Positions 9,107 to 18,192 of a DNA stretch of 64,000 bases are shown here, piece after piece. Source of the DNA: Nocardia elegans NBRC 108235 (GTDB taxonomy: Bacteria > Actinomycetota > Actinomycetes > Mycobacteriales > Mycobacteriaceae); NCBI RefSeq assembly GCF_001612845.1, contig NZ_BDBF01000006.1, positions 225,658 to 289,657 of the forward strand, read 5' to 3'. Each line of letters starts with the position of its first letter. The stretch's first letter is position 1. Both the position numbers and the translations under genes were made by a program. The notes beneath the pieces are model-generated. The model saw only the letters and a list, made by a program, of their open reading frames with translations, did no database searches and had not been told where the DNA came from.

Positions 9107-9664
9107 ATGACCACACTGTCTCGCACCAGCTCCGATCGGTCCGCGGATATCGCCGCGATCGCGCTGCGCGCCACGCTCGGACCGATGCTCATTGCACACG
9201 GCTGGAACAAGATCGCCGGTCCCGGCGGCATCGAAGGCACGACACGCTGGTTCGGCTCCCTCGGCCTGCGACCGGCCGCCGCACACGCCCGGATGGCTGC
9301 TGCCGGGGAGATCGCCGCGGGCACGGGACTCGTTCTCGGACTGGCTAATCCGCTGCCGGCGGCGGCGACGGTCGGCCTCATGTCGGTCGCCGCCGCGACC
9401 GATCACCGGGGCAAAGGATTCTTCGTATTCAAAGGCGGATGGGAATACGTCGGCGTGGTCGCCGGGACGGCGGTGGCGCTTGCCGGCTTGGGCCACGGCA
9501 GGTTCTCCGTCGACGGGCTCCGCGGCCGCCGGCGTAGCGGGCTGCGGCCCGCCGTGGTGGCTGCGGCGCTGGGCTCCGCGGCGGCCGGGGCGCTGCTGAC
9601 GCTGTGCTACCGGCCCGCACCGCCGGACAACGCGGCAGCAGACGTCGCCGCGGCAGATTCCTGA
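9107..9664 (+). CDS. DoxX-family membrane protein
   Basis: 185 aa. The start ATG at 9107 follows the ribosome site GAGGAAG. The early RATLGPMLIAHGWNKI segment and the glycine/alanine-rich hydrophobic stretches are typical of DoxX proteins. I count about four membrane segments, roughly at 15-35, 60-82, 84-102 and 120-140, plus a hydrophobic C-terminal stretch near 155-170. DoxX family members are inner-membrane proteins linked to quinone or thiosulfate redox and, in actinomycetes, to oxidative stress defence; the precise role is not established. It lies 49 bases downstream of the Rieske oxygenase and is probably co-transcribed with it. Confidence 0.82.
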   Translation: MTTLSRTSSDRSADIAAIALRATLGPMLIAHGWNKIAGPGGIEGTTRWFGSLGLRPAAAHARMAAAGEIAAGTGLVLGLANPLPAAATVGLMSVAAATDHRGKGFFVFKGGWEYVGVVAGTAVALAGLGHGRFSVDGLRGRRRSGLRPAVVAAALGSAAAGALLTLCYRPAPPDNAAADVAAADS

Positions 9665-9708
9665 GCCGAACCAGGTCGCCTCGGGATCACCTTCAACCCC
9701 GAGCTTTT

Positions 9709-9734
9709 AGTAAGATAATTATGCTCCTCTTACT
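9709..9734. promoter_or_regulatory. Inverted repeat AGTAAGA-N12-TCTTACT before the conservon
   Basis: A perfect 7+7 inverted repeat in an AT-rich stretch ends 27 bases before the GTG start of cvnA. It is placed to overlap the conservon promoter and could be an operator. No regulator is assigned. Confidence 0.4.
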
Positions 9735-9761
9735 GATAAACGCGGGTGGTTGAGTTAGTCT

Positions 9762-12179
9762 GTGCCGGTGTTCAAGGCCAAACTCGGTGTCCGAGGCCAA
9801 ATTCTGTCGATCGCATTGGTGCCGAGCCTGGCACTGTTACTCGTCGGGATGTGGGTTGCCACCTCGCTCCTGATACAGGGTCGCCACGCCGAAAACTGGG
9901 CAGCGGAGATCGACCGCAATACCGCGCCCGGTATGGAGTTCGCCGTCCAGGCGCAGAACGAACGGCGATTGACATTGCTCGAGATCGGCGGCGACACACA
10001 GCACGCCGGCGAGCTCACGGCCCAGCGGGCGCGCGTGGACGGCGCGATCCAGACGATCATCGCCGCCGGTCAGCGCATCAGCAGCATGGACGGCAGCTTC
10101 GACGGCGCCCTGGACGCGGCCAGGTCGCTCACCTCCCAGCTACCGACTGTTCGCCAGCGCGCCGATGCCGGAACACTGTCCGCCGACGAGGCGTACTCCT
10201 ATTTCAACCGGCTCACCCAGGTGGCGGCGGGTGGTATGGAACTACTGACCAGAGCGGCACCGACTTCGGAGACAGCGGCCGAGGAATCCAACGCGGCCAG
10301 GCTCTTTCACACCGCCGAGGCGATGTCGAAAGGTAACGCGCTCGCCGCGGCCGCGGTCATCGGCAACGGCCTGTCGGCCGAACAGCTCCTCGAATACGGC
10401 CGCCAGATCGGCTTCTACCGAAGCGAGATCGCTAATCTCGAACCGCAGCTCAACCCCGGGGCGCAAGCAACCTTGCGGGCTCTGACCAAGAGCGATCCGT
10501 GGCGACGGCTCGCGGCGATGGAGGACGCCCTCATACAACGCGGCGTCTCCCAACAATCGCCATCCGCAACCAGCGCCAAGGCCCACGACACGAGCGAGCC
10601 CGCTCCGCTTCCTCTGAGCGTGGCCGACTGGCAAGATGCGGCCGCGCAGGTCGGCAATACGCTGATCGACCTGTGGCAGAACCAGAACCACTACGCCTTG
10701 CGGTCGGCGACCGATCACGGCAAAGTCACCGCCCGCAACTCGCTGCTGGGCGGCGGGGCGGTGCTGGTGATCTCCGTGGTCGCCTTCCTGATCGCGGCCG
10801 GGCTGGCGACCCGCACCATCCGGCGCTTGCGCCGACTTCGCCAGGAGACACTCGCGCTCGCCGACGACCAACTCCCCCGGATCACCGAACAGCTCCATAC
10901 GGGCAGCACGGTCGACCTCGACACCGACGTCCTACGGCTCGATTTCGGCACCGACGAGGTGGGTCAGGTCGCCGATGCGTTCAACCGCGCGCAGATGGCG
11001 GCGGTCACCGCAGCAGTCTCGGAGGCCAGAACCCGGACTGCCGTCAACGCGCTGTTCCTGAATATCGCCTATCGCAGCCAGCTGGTGATCCACCGCCAGC
11101 TGGAAGTACTCGACCAAGCCGAACGCGAACTCGAAGATCCCGTCCAGTTGGAGCTGCTGTTCAAACTCGACCACCTGGCCACCCGGGAGCGGCGCAACGC
11201 GGAGAATCTCATTATTCTGGGCGGGGGTCAGCCCGGCCGCCAGTGGCGCAACCCGGTCCCGCTACTCGACCTGGTGCGCAGCGCGGTCGCCGAAACCGAG
11301 GACTACGCCCGCGTGCAGGTCGGCCGTGTCCCCGACGGATCGGTGGCCGGCACCGCCGTCGCCGACCTCGTCCACCTGCTGGCTGAGCTGATGGACAATG
11401 CGACGTCGTTCTCGCCGCCCGGATCCACCGTCGAGGTCACCGGCAATGTCGTGGGTAAGGGCATCCTGGTCGAGGTCTCCGACCGAGGTCTGGGCATGGC
11501 GGCCGATGATATCCAGCGGGTGAACGAAACCCTCTCCAACCCACCGGATTTCAGTGTGACGAGCCTGTCGGACGATTCCCGGCTCGGACTGTTCGTGGTC
11601 GCACTGCTGGCCGCCAGGCACAACATCTCGGTGCGCCTGGCCGAATCGCACTACGGCGGCATTCGAGCCATCGTGATCATCCCGTCCCAGCTGATCGCCA
11701 CCGAGGCGGCGCACAACGATCATCGGCCGGCCGGGCCGGTCGCGCCGCCCACCGCAGCGGGGCACGGTGATACCTGGGCCGACGTTCCGGTGCGACCGGC
11801 CGCGACCGCGCGCGCCGATCTCGCACCGCCCCCTCAGGTACCAGCGCACCGCCCGGCATCCCCGGACCGATACGCCGCGGCCTACCCGGCGCCGGATCCC
11901 GGCCCCGGACCGAGCACGGTGTCGCCGTCGTTCCACGATCCGTCCTCCGCCCGCCCACACGGCGCCGACAAGCCGCCGCTACCGCGCCGACGCCGCCAGC
12001 AGAGCCTGGCGCCGGAGCTGGCCCAGGCCCCGTCCACCTCGCACGCCGCCGACGCACCGCCGCGCCCGCGGTCTGCCGCCCAAGCACGAAATCTGATGTC
12101 GGCCATCGAGAACGGCACGCGCCAAGGCCGGCGGCGGCGTCCCGACACCGCCCCCTACGAACCCGAAGGCCCCCAATGA
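9762..12179 (+). CDS. cvnA: Conservon sensor kinase-like protein CvnA (nitrate/nitrite-sensor type)
   Basis: 805 aa. Membrane segments at about 12-37 and 328-350 flank a roughly 290-residue extracytoplasmic NIT-like sensor domain; a HAMP-like linker follows. The cytoplasmic part has the LDHLATRERRNAENL box near 465-480 and an HATPase domain with N-box ELMDNATSFSPPGS and G-box SDRGLGM. A long proline-rich low-complexity tail (about 650-805) is typical of CvnA proteins. In conservons this kinase-like protein forms a membrane complex with a roadblock protein, a DUF742 protein and a Ras-like GTPase, resembling eukaryotic GPCR signalling. The GTG start at 9762 is the first in frame. The stop overlaps the next ATG (ATGA), and gene order and overlaps match other conservons. 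Confidence 0.9.
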   Translation: MPVFKAKLGVRGQILSIALVPSLALLLVGMWVATSLLIQGRHAENWAAEIDRNTAPGMEFAVQAQNERRLTLLEIGGDTQHAGELTAQRARVDGAIQTIIAAGQRISSMDGSFDGALDAARSLTSQLPTVRQRADAGTLSADEAYSYFNRLTQVAAGGMELLTRAAPTSETAAEESNAARLFHTAEAMSKGNALAAAAVIGNGLSAEQLLEYGRQIGFYRSEIANLEPQLNPGAQATLRALTKSDPWRRLAAMEDALIQRGVSQQSPSATSAKAHDTSEPAPLPLSVADWQDAAAQVGNTLIDLWQNQNHYALRSATDHGKVTARNSLLGGGAVLVISVVAFLIAAGLATRTIRRLRRLRQETLALADDQLPRITEQLHTGSTVDLDTDVLRLDFGTDEVGQVADAFNRAQMAAVTAAVSEARTRTAVNALFLNIAYRSQLVIHRQLEVLDQAERELEDPVQLELLFKLDHLATRERRNAENLIILGGGQPGRQWRNPVPLLDLVRSAVAETEDYARVQVGRVPDGSVAGTAVADLVHLLAELMDNATSFSPPGSTVEVTGNVVGKGILVEVSDRGLGMAADDIQRVNETLSNPPDFSVTSLSDDSRLGLFVVALLAARHNISVRLAESHYGGIRAIVIIPSQLIATEAAHNDHRPAGPVAPPTAAGHGDTWADVPVRPAATARADLAPPPQVPAHRPASPDRYAAAYPAPDPGPGPSTVSPSFHDPSSARPHGADKPPLPRRRRQQSLAPELAQAPSTSHAADAPPRPRSAAQARNLMSAIENGTRQGRRRRPDTAPYEPEGPQ

Positions 12180-12595
12180 CGACGCCCACCCGCAACCTCG
12201 ACTGGCTCCTCGATGACCTCGTCGCGCACATTCCCGGCGTGCGCCACGCCGTGGTGCTGTCCACCGACGGTCTGCTGCTCGGCCGCTCCACCATCATGCC
12301 GGTCGAGGACGCCGAGCACTTCGCCGCGATGGCCGCGACCCTGCACGGACTGGCGCGCAGCGCCGGGCACCGCTTCACCGGCGGCACTGTCCGCCAAACC
12401 GTCATCGAACTCGACCATGCCGTCATGTTCGCCACGGCGGCGGGGCCCAATGCCTGTCTGGCGTTGCTCACCGACGAGACTGCCAACATGGGCATGGTCG
12501 CCTACGAGATCAACCAGACCGTGCACCGGGTGGGCACCTTTCTTTCCGCCGCACCCCGCCAGGGCTTCGGCCGCATGGGCGACCCGAGCTCATGA
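12176..12595 (+). CDS. cvnB: Conservon roadblock/LC7-domain protein CvnB
   Basis: 139 aa, one roadblock/LC7 domain (NLDWLLDDLVAHIPGVRHAV at the start, then a five-strand sheet pattern ending NQTVHRVGTFL). Roadblock proteins regulate small GTPases. In conservons CvnB bridges the sensor kinase and the CvnD GTPase. Its start overlaps cvnA by four bases (ATGA) and its stop overlaps cvnC in the same way, showing tight translational coupling. Confidence 0.9.
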   Translation: MTTPTRNLDWLLDDLVAHIPGVRHAVVLSTDGLLLGRSTIMPVEDAEHFAAMAATLHGLARSAGHRFTGGTVRQTVIELDHAVMFATAAGPNACLALLTDETANMGMVAYEINQTVHRVGTFLSAAPRQGFGRMGDPSS

Positions 12596-12969
12596 CCGGT
12601 CGGCGTGCCTCGTGGTACGAGGACGAGGCCGGCCCCCTCATACGTTCTTATGCTCTGACTCGCGGACGCACCCACAGTCCTCGGCCAGACCTGGACATGA
12701 TCACCCTCGTCCTGGCCGTCGACACCGCGGCGGACCTGCGCCGGCGCGAACCGGAATACCTCGACATCGTGCGCCTGTGCCGAGCACCGCAGTCGGTCGC
12801 CGAAGTCTCTGCTGCACTGCGTCTTCCGCTGATGGTGACGAAAATCCTGCTCAGCGATCTGCTCGCCGACGGCCACCTCATCTGCCGGTCGGTGTCCCTC
12901 GTGACCGACACCGGACTCCACAACCTCGACCTTCTGCGAACGGTATTGGATGGCATCCGCAACCTTTGA
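12592..12969 (+). CDS. cvnC: Conservon DUF742 protein CvnC
   Basis: 125 aa DUF742 protein. The motif RSYALTRGRTHSPRPDLDMITLV near the N-terminus is the family signature, and the central part looks like a winged helix (EYLDIVRLCRAPQSVAEVSA, then LPLMVTKILLSDLL). The function is a scaffold or regulator of the conservon complex. Four-base overlap with cvnB; the 3' end overlaps the start of cvnD by 20 bases. Confidence 0.9.
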   Translation: MTGRRASWYEDEAGPLIRSYALTRGRTHSPRPDLDMITLVLAVDTAADLRRREPEYLDIVRLCRAPQSVAEVSAALRLPLMVTKILLSDLLADGHLICRSVSLVTDTGLHNLDLLRTVLDGIRNL

Positions 12970-13594
12970 CCCCGACGAACGGCCCGCTCTGGCCGCCTCG
13001 GTGAAGATCCTCGTCGCCGGCGGTTTCGGTGTCGGCAAGACCACCATGGTCGGTGCCGTCAGCGAGATCGTCCCCTTGCGCACCGAAGAAGTCGTCACCG
13101 AACTCTCGCGCGATATCGACGATCTGTCCGGGGTCGAGTCGAAAACGACCACGACCGTCGCCATGGACTTCGGTCGCATCACCATCTCCCCCGAGTTGGT
13201 GCTCTACGTATTCGGCACGCCCGGACAGGACCGGTTCTGGTTCATGTGGGACGAACTGGCCCTCGGCGCCCTGGGGGCGGTCGTGCTGGCCGATACCCGG
13301 CGGCTCGACAGTAGTTTCGCCGCCGTCGACTTCTTCGAGCGCCGCAGCCTGCCGTTCGTCGTCGGTGTCAACTGCTTCGACGGCGCACCTCGCTACACGA
13401 CCGAGGATGTCCGCGACGCCCTCGACCTCGCCGACCATGTGCCTGTCATGCTGTGCGACGCCCGCCGTCGCGAGTCCGCCAAGGCCATGCTCATCACGTT
13501 GATGGAGTACCTCATCGGCGGGCCCGCGCGGGCCACCGGCGTCCCGGCCCCGCACGCTCCCCTGGCATTCGACCGGGCCACCGGCACCCCGTGA
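12950..13594 (+). CDS. cvnD: Conservon Ras-like GTP-binding protein CvnD
   Basis: 214 aa. Walker A/G1 is GGFGVGKTTM near residues 24-33. TTTVAMDFG resembles the switch I/G2 region and FGTPGQDRFWFMWDEL is the G3/switch II region. Members of this family are MglA/Ras-like GTPases anchored by CvnB and CvnC to the membrane kinase. It is the last gene of the conservon. Conservons control differentiation or metabolism in Streptomyces; what this one senses is unknown. Confidence 0.9.
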   Translation: MASATFDPDERPALAASVKILVAGGFGVGKTTMVGAVSEIVPLRTEEVVTELSRDIDDLSGVESKTTTTVAMDFGRITISPELVLYVFGTPGQDRFWFMWDELALGALGAVVLADTRRLDSSFAAVDFFERRSLPFVVGVNCFDGAPRYTTEDVRDALDLADHVPVMLCDARRRESAKAMLITLMEYLIGGPARATGVPAPHAPLAFDRATGTP

Positions 13595-13637
13595 GGGTCG
13601 GCGGCCCGGGGGCTCAGAGGTCGATACTCCACGGCGA

Positions 13638-14051
13638 TTATTCGGGCCGACTGTCGGTCGTTTCGCTGAGAACCAGGGTCACCAGCTGCGAGCGTGAGGG
13701 CACCGGCCGGACCGAATGCAGGTGCCGGTGCCAATACGGGCTGTTGACTCCCGGCATTGGCAACTCCAGCGTCCCGGTGTCCAGCGCGGTCACCCCCGCC
13801 TGTCGCAAATCGCGCCGCTCCGATTCCGCGACCGGCCGGTCCGGTGTGGCGAACATCAACCACTGACCGGGCCGGTACTCGAACACCGGGACGGTCCACC
13901 CTTTCGACCGCGCCGCCGACTCGATCGTCCCGCCGATCCCCGAGGGCATGTCCAGCGCACAGACCTGACGGCCCAGTTCGATCATCAGCCGCATGGCACC
14001 GGTCCACACCGAAGGGGACCACCGGGTGGTCCAGATTGTCGCCACGTCCAC
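13638..14051 (-). CDS. Hypothetical protein, convergent to the conservon
   Basis: About 137 aa from a GTG at 14051; an internal ATG at 13994 is an alternative start. I do not recognise a domain. The composition is that of a soluble globular protein, with segments such as GWTVPVFEYRPGQWLMFATP and LPMPGVNSPYWHRHL that do not look like shadow translation. It is convergent with cvnD and divergent from the FprB-like gene, with which it shares a 223-base upstream region. Whether it is a real gene rests only on protein-like composition and position. Confidence 0.5.
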   Translation of the reverse strand: MDVATIWTTRWSPSVWTGAMRLMIELGRQVCALDMPSGIGGTIESAARSKGWTVPVFEYRPGQWLMFATPDRPVAESERRDLRQAGVTALDTGTLELPMPGVNSPYWHRHLHSVRPVPSRSQLVTLVLSETTDSRPE

Positions 14052-14143
14052 GTGAGCACACCGCCTGTCGATTCCGGCTCGTCGACGCACGGCACATGTC
14101 GCGGTGGCTCCTGCGCGCACCGCCCGCGAGCCGACAGCTCTGC

Positions 14144-14153
14144 ACTATATAGT
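14144..14153. promoter_or_regulatory. Palindrome ACTATATAGT in divergent promoter
   Basis: A perfect 10-base AT-rich palindrome lies between the hypothetical gene (start 14051) and the FprB-like gene (start 14275). It may be part of a -10 region or an operator; nothing else marks the 223-base gap. Confidence 0.3.
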
Positions 14154-14274
14154 ACAATAGGTTGACTCAATAAACCGTATGGACTAGTCGCGAACCATAT
14201 CCGGACGATTTGGCAGATAGCCTGCTGGCGTACCGAAGTTGTTGTGACACAGGGAATGTGAGGACCTCGCAACC

Positions 14275-15948
14275 ATGGCCTTCGTAGTGACGCAGAGATG
14301 CTGCAATGATGCGAGCTGCTTGTCGGAGTGCCCGGTCGACTGCATCCGGCCGCGGCCCGAGGACCCCGATTTCGCCACCGCGGAGATGCTCTACATCGAC
14401 CCGCAGACGTGTATCGACTGTGGCGCGTGCGCCGACGCGTGCCCGGTCGACGCGATCTATTCCGAAGACGAGCTACCCGAGGGCCTGCAACGCTACACCG
14501 ACATCAACGCCGGCTACTTCGAGCGGCACCCGCTGGACGCGAAGATGATCCAGCCGGCGCCCCCCGGCCGGGTCGCCAAGGAACTCGGCACCCTGCGCGT
14601 AGCGATCGTCGGAGCGGGACCGGCCGCGGCCTATGCCGCCGAGGAGCTGATGCGCCGCGCCGACGCCGAGGTGGAGGTAATCGACCGGCTACCCTCGCCA
14701 CACGGACTGGTGCGAGCCGGTGTCGCCCCCGACCACGCGGGCACCAAGGCGATCACCATGACGTTCGAGGCCGCGGCCCGCCACGCCGGCTTCCGCTATC
14801 TACTCAATGTCGAAGTGGGCGAACATATTTCGCATGCCGAGTTGATGGATCACCATCATGCGGTGATCTACGCGGTGGGAGCGTCGGCCGACCGCAGTCT
14901 CGGCATCCCTGGCGAATCGCTGCCCGGCAGCCATTCCGCCGGCGAGTTCGTGGCCTGGTACAACGGCCATCCCGACTACGCGGATCGCGTCTTCGACCTG
15001 TCGGGTGAGCGCGCTGTCATCGTCGGGAACGGCAATGTGGCACTCGATATCGCGCGCGTGCTCACACTCGACTCCGAGGAGCTCGCCCGCACCGATATCG
15101 CCGATCACGCCCTGGCAGCCCTGCGTGACAGTACGATCCGCGAGGTGGTTCTGCTGGGCCGTCGCGGCCCGGTCCAGGCGGCCTACACCTCGCCGGAATT
15201 TCTTGCCCTGCAACGGTTGCCAGGCGTCGATGTGATCATCGACGAATCCGAGCTCAAACTCGATTCGGCCAGCCAGGCCGTCCTCGACGATCCCGGCACC
15301 GAGCCGTCGACCCTGCTCAAGGTCGAACTGGCCCGGGAATACTCGCAGCAGCCACAGCACCCCGGCCACAAACGGATCGTGTTCCGGTATCTGACCTCAC
15401 CGATGGAGATCCTCGGGACCGACCGGGTCGACGGGCTTACGATTGTGCGCAACGAGCTGGTCGAATCCGGCGGCGAGCTGACCTCCCGGCCGACCGATTG
15501 CACCGAGACGATCGCGACCTCGCTGGTGCTGCGCTCGGTCGGGTACCGCGGGCAGCCCGTACCGGACCTGCCCTTCGACGAATCTCGGCATATCGTACCG
15601 AACGAACAGGGCCGGGTGGTCACCGCCGAGGGCGATCCCGTGACCGGCGTCTACGTGACCGGCTGGATCAAACGCGGGCCGCGCGGAGTGATCGGCACGA
15701 ACAAGGCGTGTGCCCAGGAGACGGTGGCCGGTCTGCTGGACGACTTCACCGCCGGCAGACTGCCCGCACCCCGCCACGACCGCCGGACCCTGCACGCCCT
15801 GCTGGCAGAGCGCCGCCCCGAGCTGGTCGACGGCACCGGCTGGCGCGCCATCGACGCCGCGGAGCGCGAACGCGGCAAGCGGCAAGGCCGCCCCCGGGTC
15901 AAATTCGTCTCGGTGACCGAGATGCTGGCCGCATCGCGGGAGCACTGA
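14275..15948 (+). CDS. fprB: Ferredoxin-NADP reductase fused to a ferredoxin, FprB-like
   Basis: 557 aa. The N-terminal 65 residues are a bacterial 7Fe/8Fe ferredoxin (CCNDASCLSECPVDC, then CIDCGACADACPVD with Cys46, 49, 52 and 56). Residues about 105-557 are an adrenodoxin-reductase-like flavoprotein: FAD site VAIVGAGPAAAYAAEEL, NADP site VIVGNGNVALDIARVL, and the family C-terminal GWIKRGPRGVIGTNKACAQE. It moves electrons from NADPH through FAD to its own clusters or to small ferredoxins that feed P450s and oxygenases. The layout matches M. tuberculosis FprB. It could serve the ferredoxin/P450 set at 54-58 kb or the Rieske oxygenase at 8053; that is inference. Confidence 0.88.
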   Translation: MAFVVTQRCCNDASCLSECPVDCIRPRPEDPDFATAEMLYIDPQTCIDCGACADACPVDAIYSEDELPEGLQRYTDINAGYFERHPLDAKMIQPAPPGRVAKELGTLRVAIVGAGPAAAYAAEELMRRADAEVEVIDRLPSPHGLVRAGVAPDHAGTKAITMTFEAAARHAGFRYLLNVEVGEHISHAELMDHHHAVIYAVGASADRSLGIPGESLPGSHSAGEFVAWYNGHPDYADRVFDLSGERAVIVGNGNVALDIARVLTLDSEELARTDIADHALAALRDSTIREVVLLGRRGPVQAAYTSPEFLALQRLPGVDVIIDESELKLDSASQAVLDDPGTEPSTLLKVELAREYSQQPQHPGHKRIVFRYLTSPMEILGTDRVDGLTIVRNELVESGGELTSRPTDCTETIATSLVLRSVGYRGQPVPDLPFDESRHIVPNEQGRVVTAEGDPVTGVYVTGWIKRGPRGVIGTNKACAQETVAGLLDDFTAGRLPAPRHDRRTLHALLAERRPELVDGTGWRAIDAAERERGKRQGRPRVKFVSVTEMLAASREH

Positions 15949-16127
15949 CCCACCCGAAGCAATTCGAACAAAATTATTCAACTATATTTTGGGCTCTGAT
16001 TCGAAAAGCGCGATCAGTTCAATCATCTATCGGATAGCATCATATTTCCTGGCAGAGGCACGTCCGTGCCGCATCTGTTCATCCGCCCGGCCGCACGGGC
16101 TCGCCAGGATCACGATTGGAGATTGAA
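15949..16127 (+). promoter_or_regulatory. Promoter region of the binding-protein gene with element shared with the permease operon
   Basis: AT-rich DNA with CTATC-G-GATAG at 16027-16037. The 13-base TCAATCATCTATC at 16019-16031 recurs as TCAATCATCTACC on the minus strand at 21015-21027, upstream of the permease/ATPase gene, at similar distances from the starts (97 and 85 bases). This suggests common control of the two halves of the transporter. Confidence 0.55.
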
Positions 16128-17384
16128 GTGCACTTTCCACGGACCCCCGGGCGCATCGCAGCGCCACTGATGATCGCCGCGGCCCTCGCGGTGGCCACCG
16201 CGTGTAACTCGTCGTCGACGTCGGATTCGACCCCCTCGGCCGAGCCGATCGCAGGTTCACCGAACAAAGCCGCCGGCACGCCGGTCACCATCGGCTTCAT
16301 CAGCGAGGGAAAATCGCCGGCGATCGACAACACCGACGAGATCAAGGGGGCCCGCGCGGCGGTGGCCTACGCCAACGATTATCTCGGCGGTCTCGGCGGG
16401 CATCCGATCACGCTCGAGGTGTGCGAGAGCCTCGGCCAGCCCGCGACCGCGACCGACTGCGCGAATCAGATGGTGGCGGCCAACGTGGCGGCTGTGGTCG
16501 AAGGTGTCGAAGGTCAGATCGATGCGACGATAGCGCCACTGGCCGCGGCCAAAATCCCGTTGGTCACCCACACCGCGAGCACTCAGGCCGCGTTGCAGAC
16601 GCCAGGGGTGTTCATGCTGTTGAACGGGCTGTCCTACTTCGGGACGCCCGCCGCACAGGCCAAGGCCGACGGTGTGAAGAAGGCCGACCTCGTCGTCATC
16701 GGCGTGCCGGCCGCGGAGGGGCCCGCCCGCCAGATCGGCGCGCTGCTCTACGGCAACGCCGGCGTGGGCCTGAACGTGACCGCGGTGCCTCCGGGCACCG
16801 CCGATATGACCCCGCAGATCGCCGCCGCCGATGGCGAACACCCCGACCTCTACACCGTCGTCGGCAACGACACCTTCTGCACCAGCGCCCTCAAGGCGAT
16901 CAAGACCGTCAACCCGAGCGTGAAGACCACCATCATCGACCGCTGCATCACGCCGGGAGGCGCGAGCGCCATCCCCGGCGGGTATCAGGACATCAACGTG
17001 GTCACCACCACCGACCTCAGCAAGGACCGGCCCGACGGCAAACTCTTCGCGAGCGTCCTGGGCAAATACGGCGACGGCGCGAAATTCGGCTCCACCGCGG
17101 CCTTCGGCTACTCGCCGGTGCTGGGCATGGTCGATGCGCTGAATGCCGCCAAGATTTCGGAAGTAACCCCTGCGACCGTCACCAGCACGCTGCAATCGGC
17201 GCCGGCGACGGAATACCCGCTCTCGGGCGGCGTCATGTTCCAGTGCAACGGTAAGCAGATCGCACTGTCGCCCAATATCTGCAGCACCGACGGCATCATG
17301 GCGACCGCCGACAAGGCCGGAACCCTGTCGAACTACCGCCGCGTCGCCGCGGACGCCAAGCTGTATTCGATGCCCGGCCGCTGA
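16128..17384 (+). CDS. ABC transporter substrate-binding lipoprotein (branched-chain amino acid/Leu-Ile-Val type)
   Basis: 418 aa from the GTG at 16128, six bases after GGAG; a TTG twelve bases earlier is less likely. The N-terminus is a lipoprotein signal: positive start, hydrophobic core, lipobox VATAC with Cys26, followed by a Ser/Thr-rich linker. The mature part is a periplasmic-binding-protein type I fold of the LivK kind (VTIGFISEGKSPAIDNTDEI, then ITLEVCESLGQPATATDCAN). It would capture a ligand outside the membrane for the LivHMGF-like proteins encoded just downstream on the other strand. In catabolic islands such systems often import aromatic or small organic acids rather than amino acids; the ligand here is unknown. 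Confidence 0.88.
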   Translation: MHFPRTPGRIAAPLMIAAALAVATACNSSSTSDSTPSAEPIAGSPNKAAGTPVTIGFISEGKSPAIDNTDEIKGARAAVAYANDYLGGLGGHPITLEVCESLGQPATATDCANQMVAANVAAVVEGVEGQIDATIAPLAAAKIPLVTHTASTQAALQTPGVFMLLNGLSYFGTPAAQAKADGVKKADLVVIGVPAAEGPARQIGALLYGNAGVGLNVTAVPPGTADMTPQIAAADGEHPDLYTVVGNDTFCTSALKAIKTVNPSVKTTIIDRCITPGGASAIPGGYQDINVVTTTDLSKDRPDGKLFASVLGKYGDGAKFGSTAAFGYSPVLGMVDALNAAKISEVTPATVTSTLQSAPATEYPLSGGVMFQCNGKQIALSPNICSTDGIMATADKAGTLSNYRRVAADAKLYSMPGR

Positions 17385-17403
17385 CCCCATTCCCGAACAC
17401 GAC

Positions 17404-17435
17404 TTCGGCCGCCTCCGAATCCGGAGGCGGCCGAA
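17404..17435. terminator. Bidirectional terminator between binding-protein gene and LivF-like gene
   Basis: A perfect 13-base stem TTCGGCCGCCTCC / GGAGGCGGCCGAA with a 6-base loop lies between two convergent stops, flanked by short T/A runs. It is well placed to stop both transcripts. Confidence 0.8.
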
Positions 17436-17451
17436 CTATTTCCGGTTGCGC

Positions 17452-18192
17452 TTACGCCGGCGCCGTTCCGATCTCGCCGAGGTAGGCGGCTTCGATCCGG
17501 TCGGGATCGGCGATCAACTCCGTGGCCGGTCCTCGCAGCCGCACATCACCGTGTACCAGTACGATCGCCTCGTCGGCCACCTCGAGCGCCAGCCGCACAT
17601 GTTGCTCCACCAGAATCACCACCGCCGAGGTTTCCTCGGCGACGCGGCGCACCACGGGGAGCAGATTCTCGACGATGACCGGCGCCAATCCCATGCTCAT
17701 CTCGTCGATCAGCAGCACCGCGGGGTTCTGCGCCAGCGCCCGGGCCACCGCGAGCATCTGCTGCTCGCCTCCGGACAGCGCGCCCGCGGCCACGTTCAGC
17801 CGTTTCGCCAAGGCCGGGAATATCTCCAGGCACGCGTCGACGCCGGGGCCGCCGCGCCGGTGCGCAAGCTGCAGATTCTGTGCCACCGTCAGGCTGGTGA
17901 ACAGGTCCCGGCAGTCGGGTACCAGGGCCAGTCCGGCCCGGTTGGCGGCGGCGGGCTTCCCACTGGGCAATGCGGTGCCGCCGACGCGGACCTCCCCGCC
18001 CAAGCGCGGCAGCAGACCGGCGATCGTCTCCATCATCGTGGTCTTGCCGGCGCCGTTCGGGCCGAGAACGGCCAGCACCGTCCCGGCGTCCAGGCGCAGT
18101 CCGAAATCGCGGACCACGGCGACCGAACCGTGTCCGGCGACCAGTCCACTGCATTCGAATGCCGTTGCGGCAGAAGCGGTTTCAGTCATCAT
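17452..18192 (-). CDS. livF: ABC transporter ATP-binding protein, LivF-like
   Basis: 246 aa. Walker A GPNGAGKTT, signature LSGGEQQML, Walker B VLLIDEM and H-loop EQH are all present, with the MGLAP sequence after Walker B that marks LivF proteins. It hydrolyses ATP at the cytoplasmic face together with the LivG-like domain of the adjacent fusion. The ATGATGA at 18192-18186 overlaps the stop of the upstream permease fusion, so the genes are translationally coupled. Confidence 0.92.
   Translation of the reverse strand: MMTETASAATAFECSGLVAGHGSVAVVRDFGLRLDAGTVLAVLGPNGAGKTTMMETIAGLLPRLGGEVRVGGTALPSGKPAAANRAGLALVPDCRDLFTSLTVAQNLQLAHRRGGPGVDACLEIFPALAKRLNVAAGALSGGEQQMLAVARALAQNPAVLLIDEMSMGLAPVIVENLLPVVRRVAEETSAVVILVEQHVRLALEVADEAIVLVHGDVRLRGPATELIADPDRIEAAYLGEIGTAPA

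Noticed and set aside
7942..9381. 479-codon minus-strand frame opposite the Rieske oxygenase
   Set aside because: Antisense shadow of a gene with intact Rieske and iron-site motifs; it also crosses the promoter region.
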